Part shown: piece by piece, positions 1 through 10,861 of the stretch
How the letters are laid out: each line of letters begins with the position of its first letter
Numbering within the stretch: position 1 is the first letter of the stretch
NCBI RefSeq assembly: GCF_029395535.1
Contig: NZ_CP113920.1
Coordinates: forward strand, 1,364,001 to 1,428,000
Direction of reading: 5' to 3'
DNA length: 64,000 bases
DNA from: Bifidobacterium sp. ESL0732
GTDB taxonomy: Bacteria > Actinomycetota > Actinomycetes > Actinomycetales > Bifidobacteriaceae
Notes under the pieces: generated by a model
Seen by the model: the letters and a program-made list of their open reading frames with translations, nothing else
The model's database searches: none
Told to the model about the DNA's origin: nothing
Translations under genes and position numbers: made by a program

Positions 1-1032
1 ACGTTCGAGCGCCGCATCCTTCTCGATGTATTTGCGATACTCGTCGGTGGTGGTGGCGCCAATGGTCTGGAGCTCACCACGTGCGAGCATAGGCTTCAAA
101 ATATCGGAAGCGCCCAATGCACCATCAGCAGAACCTGCACCGACGATGGTATGAATCTCGTCGATGAAGAGCACGATGTCGCCACGGGTCTTGATTTCCT
201 TCAGAACCTTCTTCAAGCGTTCCTCGAAATCGCCGCGATAACGTGAACCGGCCACCATGGAGGCGAGATCAAGCGAATATACCTGCTTGCCCTTCAAGGT
301 CTCCGGCACGTCGCCGGCGTGAATTTTCTGCGCCAAGCCTTCGACGACGGCGGTCTTTCCCACACCAGGCTCACCGATCAGCACCGGATTGTTCTTGGTG
401 CGACGGGAAAGCACGACCATGACGCGCTCGATTTCCTTGGCACGGCCGATGACCGGGTCGAGCTTGCCTTCCGCAGCTTCCGCGGTAAGATTACGACCGA
501 ACTGGTCGAGAATGGCGGAACCGGTCTTGCGACCCTTATCCTCCACTCCACCTGCGTTGGCCAAATCACCCTTGCCTTCGCCCTCGGCACCGCCGGAATT
601 GCCACGAATAAGGTCGATGGTGGAGCTGCGGAGCTCTCCCAAATCGACATCCATCTTGATGAGCACCTGGGTGCCCACGCCTTCGCCCTCACGGATGAGG
701 CCAAGCAGGATGTGCTCGGTGCCGATATAGCTATGTCCCAATTGCAGAGCCTCGCGCAGGCTCAATTCCAAAACCTGCTTGGCATGAGGAGTAAACGGAA
801 TATGGCCATTCGGCGCGGCATTGCCCTTGCCGATCATTTCCTCCACTTGCTTGCGGGTGTCTTCCAAAGTAACGCCCTTGGCGGCTAACGCCTTGGCCGC
901 GATGCCTTCGCCTTCACGAATCAGGCCGAGCAGCAGATGTTCGGTGCCGATATAGTTGTGCTGGAGGGCTTTGGCTTCTTCCTGCGCCAGTACGATTACG
1001 CGCCTGGCACGGTCAGTAAACCGTTCGAACAT
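1..1032 (-). CDS. clpC: ATP-dependent Clp protease ATP-binding subunit ClpC (N-terminal part)
   Basis: Hsp100/AAA+ unfoldase that feeds proteins to ClpP. The first 344 residues are present and the gene runs off the left edge, so the end of the first AAA domain and all of the second are missing. Two Clp_N repeats are visible, each with the signature GTEH(L/I)[10 protein letters not shown] (about residues 29-43 and 104-118). They are followed by the first AAA module with Walker A GEPGVGKT (about residue 216) and Walker B LFIDEIHT (about 287). The start is the ATG at 1032 ([11 protein letters not shown]), the standard ClpC N-terminus, with an AAGGA ribosome site just upstream. A palindrome resembling a ClgR box lies about 80 bp upstream. 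Confidence 0.97.
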   Translation of the reverse strand, partial: MFERFTDRARRVIVLAQEEAKALQHNYIGTEHLLLGLIREGEGIAAKALAAKGVTLEDTRKQVEEMIGKGNAAPNGHIPFTPHAKQVLELSLREALQLGHSYIGTEHILLGLIREGEGVGTQVLIKMDVDLGELRSSTIDLIRGNSGGAEGEGKGDLANAGGVEDKGRKTGSAILDQFGRNLTAEAAEGKLDPVIGRAKEIERVMVVLSRRTKNNPVLIGEPGVGKTAVVEGLAQKIHAGDVPETLKGKQVYSLDLASMVAGSRYRGDFEERLKKVLKEIKTRGDIVLFIDEIHTIVGAGSADGALGASDILKPMLARGELQTIGATTTDEYRKYIEKDAALER

Positions 1033-1107
1033 ACTTGTCCTTCCACTGTTGATAATCCATTTAACTCTACCGATTTACAGTGACGTTTATTTCATGCCGT
1101 GCAGCGA

Positions 1108-1124
1108 TTGCGCTGAGAACGCAA
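1108..1124. promoter_or_regulatory. Candidate ClgR operator upstream of clpC
   Basis: A 17-bp palindrome with arms TTGCG and CGCAA separated by 7 bp. It contains CGCTGAGAACG (1111-1121), one base away from the actinobacterial ClgR consensus as I recall it (CGC-Y-N-A-N-R-GCG). It sits in the 154-bp gap upstream of clpC, a known ClgR target in actinobacteria. The palindrome is seen; the assignment to ClgR is inference. Confidence 0.4.
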
Positions 1125-1186
1125 CAAAGACGACAAAAACGGCTAAAATCCAGTCATAATTAAAAATCTCTGTTTATCAGTCTGAA

Positions 1187-2680
1187 TCAGGCGTTGCCGG
1201 CAGACTGCTCTGCGATCGAGTCTCCTTCAGATTCCGAAGCGGCATTCCCGCTATCCTGAAAGCCATCGGCATTATCCAAATCGTACGAACCATCGGAATC
1301 TGCGCCCGCAGCATCATCATCCGAATCGTTATCGGTTGAATCATCGTCGGAACCGTCATCTTCCGAATCATCGTTGGCTACATCGTCCCCTTCGTCATCA
1401 TCGCTCAGATCGATGGTGGATTCGACGGCCGCGTCGACAGTGACGGCGCTGCCGACCGTACCCTTCCCGATAGCCTCAGTCTCATCCTCTTCGTCGCTCT
1501 CATCATCGTCGTCATCCAGCGAGCCTGGAACGGCGTGTTCGGCGATATCGTTTTCGGTCGCAGTCTCGTCATCGGTATCATCAACTTCATCGGATTCCTC
1601 CGATTCCGTATCAACAACGTCATCATCCTCATCGATCGATTCGATGAGTTCCACCTGGCTACGTTCTTCACGCGGAGCCTGGGCAATGATATCGATATGC
1701 AGATCATCAAATGCCGGCTTGGACTGCACCCACAAGTGCGAAGGCTCAGGCTGCTGGATTTCGGAGTGCTCCCCACAACCGTGGTCCAGTGAAACCACAC
1801 GCCCATCATCAGGACTCCAACGATTTGCGCACACACCGAACATGGTGTCAAGGTCACCCTTGAGTCCTATGAAGAAGGCACACGTCGAGCAGAGGTTCCC
1901 GTCGGCGGTTTTGGTGGAAAGCGATTTCGGGCCGTGCTGTCCGTCGTACCAACGTTTTGCCGTCTGCGAGCGCCCCAGTTCACTCATCACGTGCCGACGC
2001 GAAAGGCCGAATTCCTCGACCGTGTCCTCAAGTTCGCGGCTCAGCCCCGTTTCAGGGTCGATATCCGCGTCGACTTTCGCTGCACCACTGACTGTTGCTT
2101 CACCGTCGGGCGTCGTTGACTCATCAACCTGAGTTGAAACCGATACTTCCGACTCGGTTTCACTGTCCGCATCATCTGAGCTTTGCTCGACGACAGAAGA
2201 ATCGGATTGGCCTGTTTCGGCAACGCTCGCCGAGTCTTGCTCTACGACTTCGGTTTTGCGGAACCCTTCTTCCATACGAGGATCGTCAGGGTCTGTGCCC
2301 AAAGAATCCGTCACTGAAAGGTCCGCGGCCTCAAGCCTGTCTTTCCAAGGAATCCAAGCCGGTGCCAACAGCGAATCCTTCGTGGGAACCAAGGTGGATT
2401 CGTTGACACTCCATGAATCGAGCTCGATGTCGTGATAAAGGGTCACGGCCCACTGCCAGCCCTCGTATCCTTTTCGATGGCAGACGAAACGAAAATCAGT
2501 GACATTGTCGCCCAAATCAATGCTTTGCGCGAAATCCCCAACCTCTTCCGGTTCATCGGCCACAGCAAGCACTACCGATTTTGCCAAGGCACGGGGATCA
2601 AGCTTTGCTTCTTCGTCAGAACGCTCGCTTGTTTCGCCAGTCGTATCCGCCGTCGTTTCTGCCATACTGTCTTCCGCCAT
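1187..2680 (-). CDS. DUF3027 family protein with long acidic tail
   Basis: Actinobacteria-specific family of unknown function. The conserved block starts near residue 24 (LDPRALAKSVVLAV) and includes FRFVCHRKGYEGWQWAVTL and LLAPAWIPWKDRLEAADL, typical of DUF3027. A second conserved module carries CSTCAFF, FGVCANRWSPDDGRVVSLDHGCGEHSE, with four cysteines and two histidines that may bind metal. The last roughly 180 residues are low-complexity Asp/Glu/Ser repeats without predicted fold. I chose the ATG at 2680 (MAEDSMAE), which has GGAAAG upstream and does not overlap the cold-shock gene; an in-frame ATG at 2713 would overlap it by 14 bp. It probably forms an operon with the cold-shock-domain gene 19 bp upstream. 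Confidence 0.85.
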   Translation of the reverse strand: MAEDSMAETTADTTGETSERSDEEAKLDPRALAKSVVLAVADEPEEVGDFAQSIDLGDNVTDFRFVCHRKGYEGWQWAVTLYHDIELDSWSVNESTLVPTKDSLLAPAWIPWKDRLEAADLSVTDSLGTDPDDPRMEEGFRKTEVVEQDSASVAETGQSDSSVVEQSSDDADSETESEVSVSTQVDESTTPDGEATVSGAAKVDADIDPETGLSRELEDTVEEFGLSRRHVMSELGRSQTAKRWYDGQHGPKSLSTKTADGNLCSTCAFFIGLKGDLDTMFGVCANRWSPDDGRVVSLDHGCGEHSEIQQPEPSHLWVQSKPAFDDLHIDIIAQAPREERSQVELIESIDEDDDVVDTESEESDEVDDTDDETATENDIAEHAVPGSLDDDDDESDEEDETEAIGKGTVGSAVTVDAAVESTIDLSDDDEGDDVANDDSEDDGSDDDSTDNDSDDDAAGADSDGSYDLDNADGFQDSGNAASESEGDSIAEQSAGNA

Positions 2681-2699
2681 TTCGCTTTCCGTTTTCTTT

Positions 2700-3089
2700 T
2701 CAGTCCTCAACATCGAAGTCATCGGCAACAGCCCGCAGCAACGTTGCCAGCTTGCGGCTTTCACCAGGATTCGGATAACGATGGTGTCTCAATGAGTTGC
2801 CGGCCTGATCAAGCAATTTGATCAAATCCTCGACAATAGCCGCCATATCATCGGGCTTGGGCCTGGTGGCACGCACCACCGAAGGCACGGGTCCCAAAAC
2901 ATGCAAATCCATAGCCTGTGGCCCTTTGCGTCCGTCGACGAGCGAGAACTCGACTTTGGCTCCCTTGCGCAAGGTCGACGTACCTGCAGGCAATGCGGCC
3001 GCAGGCAAGAACACATCGTTGCCTTCCTCGTCGGTGATAAAACCGTAACCCCTCTTAGAATCGAACCAACGTACTTTCCCGCTGGGCAT
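2700..3089 (-). CDS. Cold-shock-domain protein with C-terminal extension
   Basis: 129-residue protein. The first 66 or so residues are a cold-shock (OB-fold) domain: GKVRWFDSKRGYGFITDEEGNDVF contains the RNP1-like KRGYGFI and RNP2-like DVFLP, for single-stranded nucleic acid binding. The second half (about 67-129) is an extension of mixed charge with no motif I recognise, so the protein is nearly twice the usual Csp length (about 67 residues). It lies just upstream of the DUF3027 gene on the same strand, suggesting co-transcription. It is distinct from the canonical short Csp at 8922-9125. Confidence 0.9.
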   Translation of the reverse strand: MPSGKVRWFDSKRGYGFITDEEGNDVFLPAAALPAGTSTLRKGAKVEFSLVDGRKGPQAMDLHVLGPVPSVVRATRPKPDDMAAIVEDLIKLLDQAGNSLRHHRYPNPGESRKLATLLRAVADDFDVED

Positions 3090-3191
3090 GACACACCTCG
3101 TTCATCCTGAAATTTCTACGGAACAGTTCTGCTATCCCGTTTTTCTGTCTGTTACTAGTCTATCGTAACGGCTACGCAAACCGCGAAACTA

Positions 3192-5177
3192 TCAGTTCGA
3201 CTTGTTCTTATCGCGACGTGCCCACTTACCTTGGTGGTTTCCCTGCCGGTTCTGTTTCGACTGCCTACCCTGTTTTGTCGGCTTGTCAGTTTTGTCGTTT
3301 TTCTTGTCTTTTGATTCGGTTGAAGCAGAAGGCACGTAGGGCTCTACCGGTCCGAGCGGAAGAATCACGGTCAGGGTCAGGCCTCCACCATTGCTGGTTG
3401 TGGTCGCGTCGATGAAACCATGATGGGCACGGACCACCGACTGGGCGATGGACATGCCAAGTCCCGTGCCGCCCTTTTGCCGTGCCCGCGATGGGTCTGC
3501 GGTATAGAACCGTTCGAAAATCTGGGACTGGCGGTCCGCGGGAACCCCGGGCCCATGATCGATGAAGCTGAATACGGCATAGTTCATGCCCATCTGCATG
3601 GATTGCCCGACTTCCACAGCCTCAAGGAAATAGCCCAACGATTGGATGTTGGAGGGCATCCGTTGCAACGATTCAGGGCTTATAGAGGCGGGCATGACAG
3701 CCAAACCCACTTCGACAGGGGAATCTGATGGCGTGTAACGATGAATGTTGCCGACGATGTTGGTGATGACCTGACGCAGCCTAGATCCGTCGCCTGTCAA
3801 TGTAACGTCCGGGAATTCGCCTTCCCGGAAGACCAGATGCGCCGGCTTGTTGCCGTCCTTGGCGTTGAGTTCGAGCCTTCCTCGCCGAATCGCACGGTCG
3901 GTGTCCAGCGCGTGCAGATCGTCGACGGCGTCCTTCAACTGCTGGCTCAGGTTGACCTGTTGGGTCATGTCGATGCCACGACCTTCGTCGAGCCGTGCAA
4001 GTGAAAGCAAATCCTCGACAAGCACCGTCATTCGTTGGCTCGAAGCCTCGATATGGTCGATGGATTCGTCGGCACGTTCCAAGGCGCCGGGCAAGTCACG
4101 TTGCATGTGATAAAGCTCGGAATAGCCATGAATCGTCGCCAACGGCGTGCGCAGCTCGTGACTTGCGTCGGAGACGAACTGCTTCATTTTGTCCGTGGTT
4201 TCCTGCTGCTCACGGAAACTTGATTCGATGCGTGCCAGCATGGCGTTGAGCGATGCGGCAAGCGAGCCTACTTCCGTGTTCTCCGGAGCCGTCGGAACAC
4301 GCTGGCTCAGATCGCCGGCAGCGATCTTGGCAGCGGTTTTCTCAATACGTTTCAACGGAAGCAATGTACGCTGGATAATCAGTGTGGCCACAACCGCGCC
4401 AAGCAGCACGATGATGATGCTCACGAAAATCGAGTATTGGGTCAACGTAGAGATGATGTCAATCTGATCGGCCATCGAAACGCCAATATACACCGTCATT
4501 TTCAGCACGCTGGTGCCATCCGGTCCGCGTTCCCGACCTTCCAAGGCAAGAACGCGCCAAGGGGCCTGCGCCACCTGCAAAGCACGTTTATCCGCTTTCA
4601 CCGAAGGACTGAGCTCGCGTACTTTGGCCGATGCCGTGAATGGCTTGTCGAATTGGACGTTGCCCATGGAACCATTCGGGGGCAAAACGGGTTCGGAAAC
4701 AATGCTGTTGCGAAGAACGGGAACCAGCGGAGTACTTACGATGTTGTTGTGCGTATCGCGAAGCTGCATAAAATATTCGTTCGGCCCGACGTTCTCGTTT
4801 TCATTCTTGCTGCTCAACAGGTCAACGTTGCTGTATACCAGCTGGGCCTGGTCCCGCAACTGGGTGTCGGTCTTTTGAACGAGATAGCTGCTGACCAATT
4901 GACGAATGGTCAGCGAGATGCCGAAAGTGCCGACCATAAGCAACACCAGGGTGCAGGCAACAAGTTTGGTGGAAAGCGGAACTGCATCAAGCCGAGAAAG
5001 CCAATGCTTTCGCATGCGGGCAAAAGCAGGAAACCTGGTTGGTCTGCTGCCTTTTGCGGGTTTGCCACTTTGGGGTTCTGTGTTGCTCTGCTCTGCGGAA
5101 CCGTCGTTTGTCGTTGGGCCATTTTCCCCGACGTTTGCATTCTCCTCCGGCTCAGCCGACACCTGTGCGTTCATCAT
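3192..5177 (-). CDS. Two-component sensor histidine kinase
   Basis: 661-residue membrane sensor kinase, the partner of the response regulator that ends 5 bp upstream. Order: a cytoplasmic Ser/Pro-rich N-terminus (about 1-65), first membrane helix (about 70-90, around LVACTLVLLMVGTFG), an extracytoplasmic sensing region (about 95-245), second helix (about 250-272), HAMP linker, HisKA with the phospho-accepting His in SHELRTP (about residue 339), and HATPase_c with N box NIVGN, G1 DHGPGVP and G2 GGTGLGMS. All catalytic motifs are intact. The tail (about 620-661) is Lys/Asn/Gln-rich. The layout resembles actinobacterial PhoR/TrcS/MtrB-type kinases. The signal sensed cannot be read from sequence. 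Confidence 0.93.
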   Translation of the reverse strand: MMNAQVSAEPEENANVGENGPTTNDGSAEQSNTEPQSGKPAKGSRPTRFPAFARMRKHWLSRLDAVPLSTKLVACTLVLLMVGTFGISLTIRQLVSSYLVQKTDTQLRDQAQLVYSNVDLLSSKNENENVGPNEYFMQLRDTHNNIVSTPLVPVLRNSIVSEPVLPPNGSMGNVQFDKPFTASAKVRELSPSVKADKRALQVAQAPWRVLALEGRERGPDGTSVLKMTVYIGVSMADQIDIISTLTQYSIFVSIIIVLLGAVVATLIIQRTLLPLKRIEKTAAKIAAGDLSQRVPTAPENTEVGSLAASLNAMLARIESSFREQQETTDKMKQFVSDASHELRTPLATIHGYSELYHMQRDLPGALERADESIDHIEASSQRMTVLVEDLLSLARLDEGRGIDMTQQVNLSQQLKDAVDDLHALDTDRAIRRGRLELNAKDGNKPAHLVFREGEFPDVTLTGDGSRLRQVITNIVGNIHRYTPSDSPVEVGLAVMPASISPESLQRMPSNIQSLGYFLEAVEVGQSMQMGMNYAVFSFIDHGPGVPADRQSQIFERFYTADPSRARQKGGTGLGMSIAQSVVRAHHGFIDATTTSNGGGLTLTVILPLGPVEPYVPSASTESKDKKNDKTDKPTKQGRQSKQNRQGNHQGKWARRDKNKSN

Positions 5178-5182
5178 CGAGC

Positions 5183-5917
5183 TTACTGATCCTTCGGCTC
5201 ACGAATCATGTAGCCGATGCCGCGTTTGGTCTCGATCAAGGGAACTACCTTGTGCTTCGTTCCGTCCGGGTCGGTGACCACAACCCCATCGACTTTCTTG
5301 CGCAGATAGGAAATATAGGATTCTACGATGGCCGCGTCCCCGCCCCAGTCATACTGCCAGACATGATCCAAAATCTGGGCCTTGGAAAGCACTCTCCCCT
5401 CGTTGTCCATCAGGTAACGCAACAGCTTGTATTCCGTGGGGCTCAGGTCGATGGTCTGCCCGGCGCGGGAAACGTCATGGGAGTCCTCGTTGATTTCAAG
5501 GTCACCGACACGGATGATTGGATCATCCTCCACCTGTTCGTGCGTGCGGCGCAGGATGGCACGAATACGAGCGACAACCTCTTCAAGGCTGAATGGCTTG
5601 GTGACGTAATCGTCGCCGCCGACCGTAAGTCCCATGATCTTGTCTTGGGTATCGTCGCGGGCAGTGAGGAAGAGAACCGGCGCTTCGATGCCCTCCTGAC
5701 GGATGCGACGGGTCACGGTGAAGCCGTCGATATCAGGCAGCATCACATCGAGGACAATGAGATCAGGTTGGGTCTTTTCGATGACGTCGATGGCTTCGGT
5801 TCCAGAGGCCGCAGTAGCGACTTCAAACCCCGAAAAATGAAGGGATGCGACCAGCAAATCACGGATTGATGGTTCGTCATCCACCACCACGATTGACGCT
5901 TCTATTTGTTTGCTCAT
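5183..5917 (-). CDS. OmpR/PhoP-family response regulator
   Basis: 244-residue DNA-binding response regulator. The receiver domain (about 8-120) has the acidic pair VVDDE, the phospho-acceptor Asp in LIVLDVMLPD, the Thr in FLTARD and the Lys in YVTKPFS. The C-terminal winged-helix Trans_reg_C domain follows (about 145-240; LSPTEYKLLRYLMDNEGRVLSK, ending RGIGYMIRE). The stretch from FLTARDDTQDKI to VTKPFSLEEVVARIRAILRR closely matches the mycobacterial PhoP/TrcR group, so phosphate, envelope or pH stress control is possible. The symbol is withheld because several paralogues share these motifs. It is the first gene of a two-gene operon with the kinase. Confidence 0.93.
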   Translation of the reverse strand: MSKQIEASIVVVDDEPSIRDLLVASLHFSGFEVATAASGTEAIDVIEKTQPDLIVLDVMLPDIDGFTVTRRIRQEGIEAPVLFLTARDDTQDKIMGLTVGGDDYVTKPFSLEEVVARIRAILRRTHEQVEDDPIIRVGDLEINEDSHDVSRAGQTIDLSPTEYKLLRYLMDNEGRVLSKAQILDHVWQYDWGGDAAIVESYISYLRKKVDGVVVTDPDGTKHKVVPLIETKRGIGYMIREPKDQ

Positions 5918-6058
5918 AACATTAAGGATTACTCACCTGTCTGTATGTTTCCTGAATGGTTCCTGCACAAATTAAATAATTTATCGCAAAACTAAATAAA
6001 AAGAAAATATCATTTTGTGATCGGAGCAAGCTGAATAATCGCGTGACCGACAATATGT

Positions 6059-6910
6059 TTATTTTTTCTTACTGTGACGCGGTCCTTTGGATTTGGATTT
6101 GGATTTGGCAGGTTGTTCGGCAGCGGCAATATTGGTTTGCTTCGTTTCTGTGTTTTCGACTGTCATCTTGCCCTTGTTTTGCACATTTTCGTGTGTTCCC
6201 TTTTTCGAGGACTTCCGACGACGCAGGACAATGATCACAGCTACGGCGATAAGCACAACCAATACAGTGAAGGAAATACCGATGATGAGCTTCGGCTTTT
6301 TCGAAGCCTCCTGCTTGTGCAATACCTTGATTTCATCCATCATCGCGCACGCGGAACCAGACCAATCGGGATTGTCTCCCTTTTGAATAGGCCCAAGCGC
6401 AGCCTGGGAAAGCTCAGAGACATGATCCTTGTCTTTAAGCCAGTTGTCGGAATTGTTCGAGACCGCCACCACCAGCCTGCCGTCATTCGAAGCAACGGCA
6501 AGAAGAACGGTGTTAGCGGGAGGCTTGGTCGATTGCAGACTCTTCCCCGCCCATTTATCAGGATCTTTCGCCCCGTTGAAATTGGCCAAATACAAAAGCC
6601 GCACCGTGACTCCTGTTTCCTGTTTTGTAGAAGCTATTTCGTCATTGACGTGAGAGACATTGCCTCCAAGAAGATTTTGAGGATCGGTCACGTCAGCACT
6701 AATTTCGCCCATCGATTCGGTGGCAGCCTGCGCAGAGCCCGCAAAAGAAAAGAACATCGACATCACAAGCATTGAGGCGATAACAAAAATAATAGATCTG
6801 AGGAAACGCTGAAAATCGCATCGCGATTGCCGTTCAGGCTTGCCAAGCCCAGGCAATAAGCTCTTTGAGCTTTCGGCGGTATCCATAAAATGCAAAATGC
6901 TGGCTGACAT
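6059..6910 (-). CDS. TPM-domain membrane protein
   Basis: About 283 residues. An N-terminal hydrophobic segment (about 37-60 of the chosen frame, ending SAGSAQAA-like) looks like a signal or anchor. Next comes a TPM (DUF477/YgcG) domain: DPQNLLGGNVSHVNDEIASTK, VRLLYL, TVLLAVASNDGRLVVAVS. A second membrane helix (about 208-232, IIGISFTVLVVLIAVAVIIVL) follows, then a basic Lys/Ser-rich cytosolic tail. The TPM domain therefore probably faces outside. The start is uncertain: the frame opens with a TTG at 6940, and ATGs occur at 6910 and 6886, none with a strong ribosome site. Its function in bifidobacteria is unknown; other TPM proteins assist membrane protein complex assembly or quality control. 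Confidence 0.8.
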   Translation of the reverse strand: MSASILHFMDTAESSKSLLPGLGKPERQSRCDFQRFLRSIIFVIASMLVMSMFFSFAGSAQAATESMGEISADVTDPQNLLGGNVSHVNDEIASTKQETGVTVRLLYLANFNGAKDPDKWAGKSLQSTKPPANTVLLAVASNDGRLVVAVSNNSDNWLKDKDHVSELSQAALGPIQKGDNPDWSGSACAMMDEIKVLHKQEASKKPKLIIGISFTVLVVLIAVAVIIVLRRRKSSKKGTHENVQNKGKMTVENTETKQTNIAAAEQPAKSKSKSKGPRHSKKK

Positions 6911-6970
6911 ATGAACCACTTTAGCGGACAGGTTCACCAATGAACTTCAAGTCCGCTAGCAACACAACGA

Positions 6971-7006
6971 AAAGCGCTGGCACCTCAAGAGAGATACCAG
7001 CGCTTT
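6971..7006 (-). terminator. Rho-independent terminator of groEL
   Basis: Perfect 10-bp stem AAAGCGCTGG/CCAGCGCTTT with a 16-nt loop, 51 bp past the groEL stop, followed on the minus strand by a short T run. Confidence 0.85.
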
Positions 7007-7057
7007 AAAATCCTAACGACTCCCTACAGCCTTCAAGCTTTAGGAATCAAACTCGGA

Positions 7058-8704
<1,647 letters not shown>

Positions 8705-8768
8705 CTACACAACTTATATTGACTCACCCGAAATCCTAGAAGCCGAATAACCAACCGTCAGCTGCCGA

Positions 8769-8795
8769 TTATCACTCTCAGGCCTCGAGTGCTAA
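8769..8795. promoter_or_regulatory. CIRCE operator, proximal copy
   Basis: TTATCACTC-N9-GAGTGCTAA, one mismatch from the HrcA consensus TTAGCACTC-N9-GAGTGCTAA. It lies 82 bp upstream of the groEL ATG. Confidence 0.88.
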
Positions 8796-8803
8796 TTTCA
8801 AGA

Positions 8804-8830
8804 TTAGCACTCCCACCCGTCGAGTGCCAA
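8804..8830. promoter_or_regulatory. CIRCE operator, distal copy
   Basis: TTAGCACTC-N9-GAGTGCCAA, one mismatch from the HrcA consensus. It starts 8 bp after the first copy, giving a tandem operator upstream of groEL. Confidence 0.88.
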
Positions 8831-8857
8831 AATTGATGAAATTGCGCTGTTGGCATG

Positions 8858-8896
8858 AAAAAGCGTAGGGCCCGATTCTTGTGAACCGGACCCTAC
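8858..8896 (-). terminator. Terminator of cspA
   Basis: A 10-bp stem (8865-8874 with 8887-8896, one G-U pair in RNA) followed on the minus strand by five Ts; 25 bp after the cspA stop. It separates cspA from the groEL promoter region. Confidence 0.85.
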
Positions 8897-8921
8897 ACTA
8901 AATGTAGCTATTCGCTAGCAA

Positions 8922-9125
8922 TCAGATCTTGGTGACAGTCGTCGCTTGCAGACCCTTCGGGCCTTGCTCAAACTCATACTCCACCTTGTCGCCATCATCA
9001 AGCTTCTTAAAGCCATCACTTTGAATAGCGGAATAGTGGACGAATACATCTTCGCTCCCGTCATCGGGGCTGATGAATCCGTAACCCTTGCCAGCATTGA
9101 AGAACTTCACGGTACCTTGTGCCAT
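8922..9125 (-). CDS. cspA: Cold-shock protein CspA
   Basis: 67-residue single-domain cold-shock protein, an RNA chaperone. It has the classic pattern [19 protein letters not shown] with RNP1 KGYGFI and RNP2 VFVHYSAI, ending [13 protein letters not shown]. The start is the ATG at 9125 with GAGAG upstream. The same frame stays open a further 168 bp upstream, but that stretch is hydrophobic and unlike any Csp N-terminus, so it is excluded. A terminator follows, so the gene is probably monocistronic. Confidence 0.96.
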   Translation of the reverse strand: MAQGTVKFFNAGKGYGFISPDDGSEDVFVHYSAIQSDGFKKLDDGDKVEYEFEQGPKGLQATTVTKI

Positions 9126-9339
9126 AATAACCATTCTCTCATCCGAGTAGTCACGCGAAAACAATATGAGGTACTCGGCTGATTCCGAATACCACATCAC
9201 GCAACATGCTTTTACTATAGACAGAACCCCAGTCAAAAACACGCAACACGCCGAGAAAATGAACAATAAAGACACGAAAAGACAGTTAATCAATCAAAAT
9301 ATTGTCTTTTAAAAAGCGACTGACGCGAAAATAGCCAAA

Positions 9340-9951
9340 TCAGTTAAGAAGCATCACGACAATGGCCTCAGGAATGCCATTGTGCTGTTCGATAGCCTGA
9401 ATACCCAAAGTATTCGCGACATCCTGTGCCGTGGCCTTGTCGGCATCATTCTGATACCAGACGACCGTTGAGGCAGGAAGCGATCCCGTTGCATTGCCAG
9501 CAGTCACGCTGGTATAACCGGCCTGATCGAGCACCGCCTTCTTCTTGGCGGCATAGCCACTAGTCTGGGTCGCGTTGATCACCTGAACAGCGGTCTGCTT
9601 ATTTACCTGCTGGACAGGCTGCGGGGTGGCTTGCTGCTGATTGGTGGAGGTGTCGGTGTCGGACTTGGTCTTCGTATCCTCTTTGACGACCTCTTTCTTC
9701 TTCGTCTTAGGCGCACTTACGGTCTGGGATTGACTTTGACTGTGTCCGGTAAAAGTTTTTTGCAGCTCGCCCGAATAGAAGCCCCAAACCAAAAGACCTG
9801 CCAGAATGGCCACAATAATCACAATGATGTAAGGAATCGAGCGAGAAAGCAATGAAGTATTGCCACGATGAACGCCTATAGGCCCCTTTGGCGGGTTATC
9901 GAACGCGTCCTTCTGATAAGACTCATAATTACCCCGGTCATCGCGCGCCAT
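9340..9951 (-). CDS. Membrane-anchored LytR_C-domain protein
   Basis: 203 residues: a hydrophilic N-terminus, a single membrane helix (about 36-57, PYIIVIIVAILAGLLVWGFY), a Ser/Thr/Gln/Lys-rich linker (about 65-115), then a LytR C-terminal domain (about 118-203; VQVINATQTSGYAAKKKAVL, VVWYQNDADKATAQDVANTLG). The LytR_C domain also occurs at the end of LytR-CpsA-Psr enzymes that attach glycopolymers to the wall. Here it stands alone, without the catalytic LCP domain, so it is more likely a wall-binding or accessory module. The start ATG at 9951 has GAGGAG upstream. Confidence 0.88.
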   Translation of the reverse strand: MARDDRGNYESYQKDAFDNPPKGPIGVHRGNTSLLSRSIPYIIVIIVAILAGLLVWGFYSGELQKTFTGHSQSQSQTVSAPKTKKKEVVKEDTKTKSDTDTSTNQQQATPQPVQQVNKQTAVQVINATQTSGYAAKKKAVLDQAGYTSVTAGNATGSLPASTVVWYQNDADKATAQDVANTLGIQAIEQHNGIPEAIVVMLLN

Positions 9952-10078
9952 AATTCTCCTCTGTGTGTCCTACTACAAACAATTGATACCAACTATAGCG
10001 TCCTCCGCCGTCAAAACTTAATCTTTATTGAAAAATCTCAAAAAATAAACATACTGGCCCGATCCTAAAGTTGGTGCC

Positions 10079-10828
10079 ATGAGCGAAACGCATGTCAAAC
10101 CACTTTCACAGCTCGTAGAAGCCGGTTGGGCACAAGCCTTGGCCGACGTGGAACCGGATATCCACCGTATGGGTGACTTTCTGCGCGCCGAACACAGAGC
10201 CGGACGCCGTTATCTGCCGGCGAGTCGCAACATTTTACGAGCTTTCACTATACCCTTCGATTCAATCAAGGTGCTGATCGTCGGGCAGGACCCTTACCCC
10301 ACCCCGGGCCATCCGGTAGGATTGAGCTTCTGCGTGGCCCCTGACGTTCGGCCCGTACCAAAAAGCCTGCAAAACATCTATAAGGAGATGCACGACGACC
10401 TCGGCCTTCCGATTCCGCAAAACGGTGACCTGACACCTTGGTGCAGTCAGGGGGTCATGCTGCTGAACCGTTGCCTGACCGTAGGCGTTGGCCGGCCAAA
10501 CAGCCATCAGGGAAAGGGCTGGGAAAAGATTACCGATGCCGCCATCACCGCTCTGAACGCACGAAAAGACGAAAACGGCAATCCAAGGCCATTGGTCGCT
10601 ATCCTCTGGGGCCGCAACGCGCAAAGTCTCGAACCGCTGCTGACCAATGCCTTCATCATCAAGTCCCCCCATCCGAGCCCACTTTCGGCCTCAAGGGGAT
10701 TCTTCGGGTCACACCCGTTTTCCCGGGCGAACGCGGCGTTGCAACAGATGGGAACTACCCCAATCAATTGGGGTCTCACGTCTGGCTCGACTTTACCTTC
10801 CGCTACAATGCCTCAGACAGAGCAATAA
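10079..10828 (+). CDS. ung: Uracil-DNA glycosylase
   Basis: 249-residue family 1 uracil-DNA glycosylase, starting base-excision repair by removing uracil from DNA. The water-activating loop [19 protein letters not shown] carries the catalytic Asp. The uracil-binding region is [22 protein letters not shown], and the DNA-intercalating loop is [18 protein letters not shown] with the catalytic His. The start at 10079 gives the expected N-terminus. It reads toward the MoxR operon; 33 bp separate the two genes, so co-transcription is possible. Confidence 0.97.
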   Translation: MSETHVKPLSQLVEAGWAQALADVEPDIHRMGDFLRAEHRAGRRYLPASRNILRAFTIPFDSIKVLIVGQDPYPTPGHPVGLSFCVAPDVRPVPKSLQNIYKEMHDDLGLPIPQNGDLTPWCSQGVMLLNRCLTVGVGRPNSHQGKGWEKITDAAITALNARKDENGNPRPLVAILWGRNAQSLEPLLTNAFIIKSPHPSPLSASRGFFGSHPFSRANAALQQMGTTPINWGLTSGSTLPSATMPQTEQ

Positions 10829-10861
10829 ACATCCGAATCTAGAATCTAGAATTGAAGCGTC

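Noticed and set aside
1374-2132. Ser-rich 252-codon plus-strand frame
   Set aside because: Mirror of the acidic Asp/Glu/Ser codons of the DUF3027 tail.
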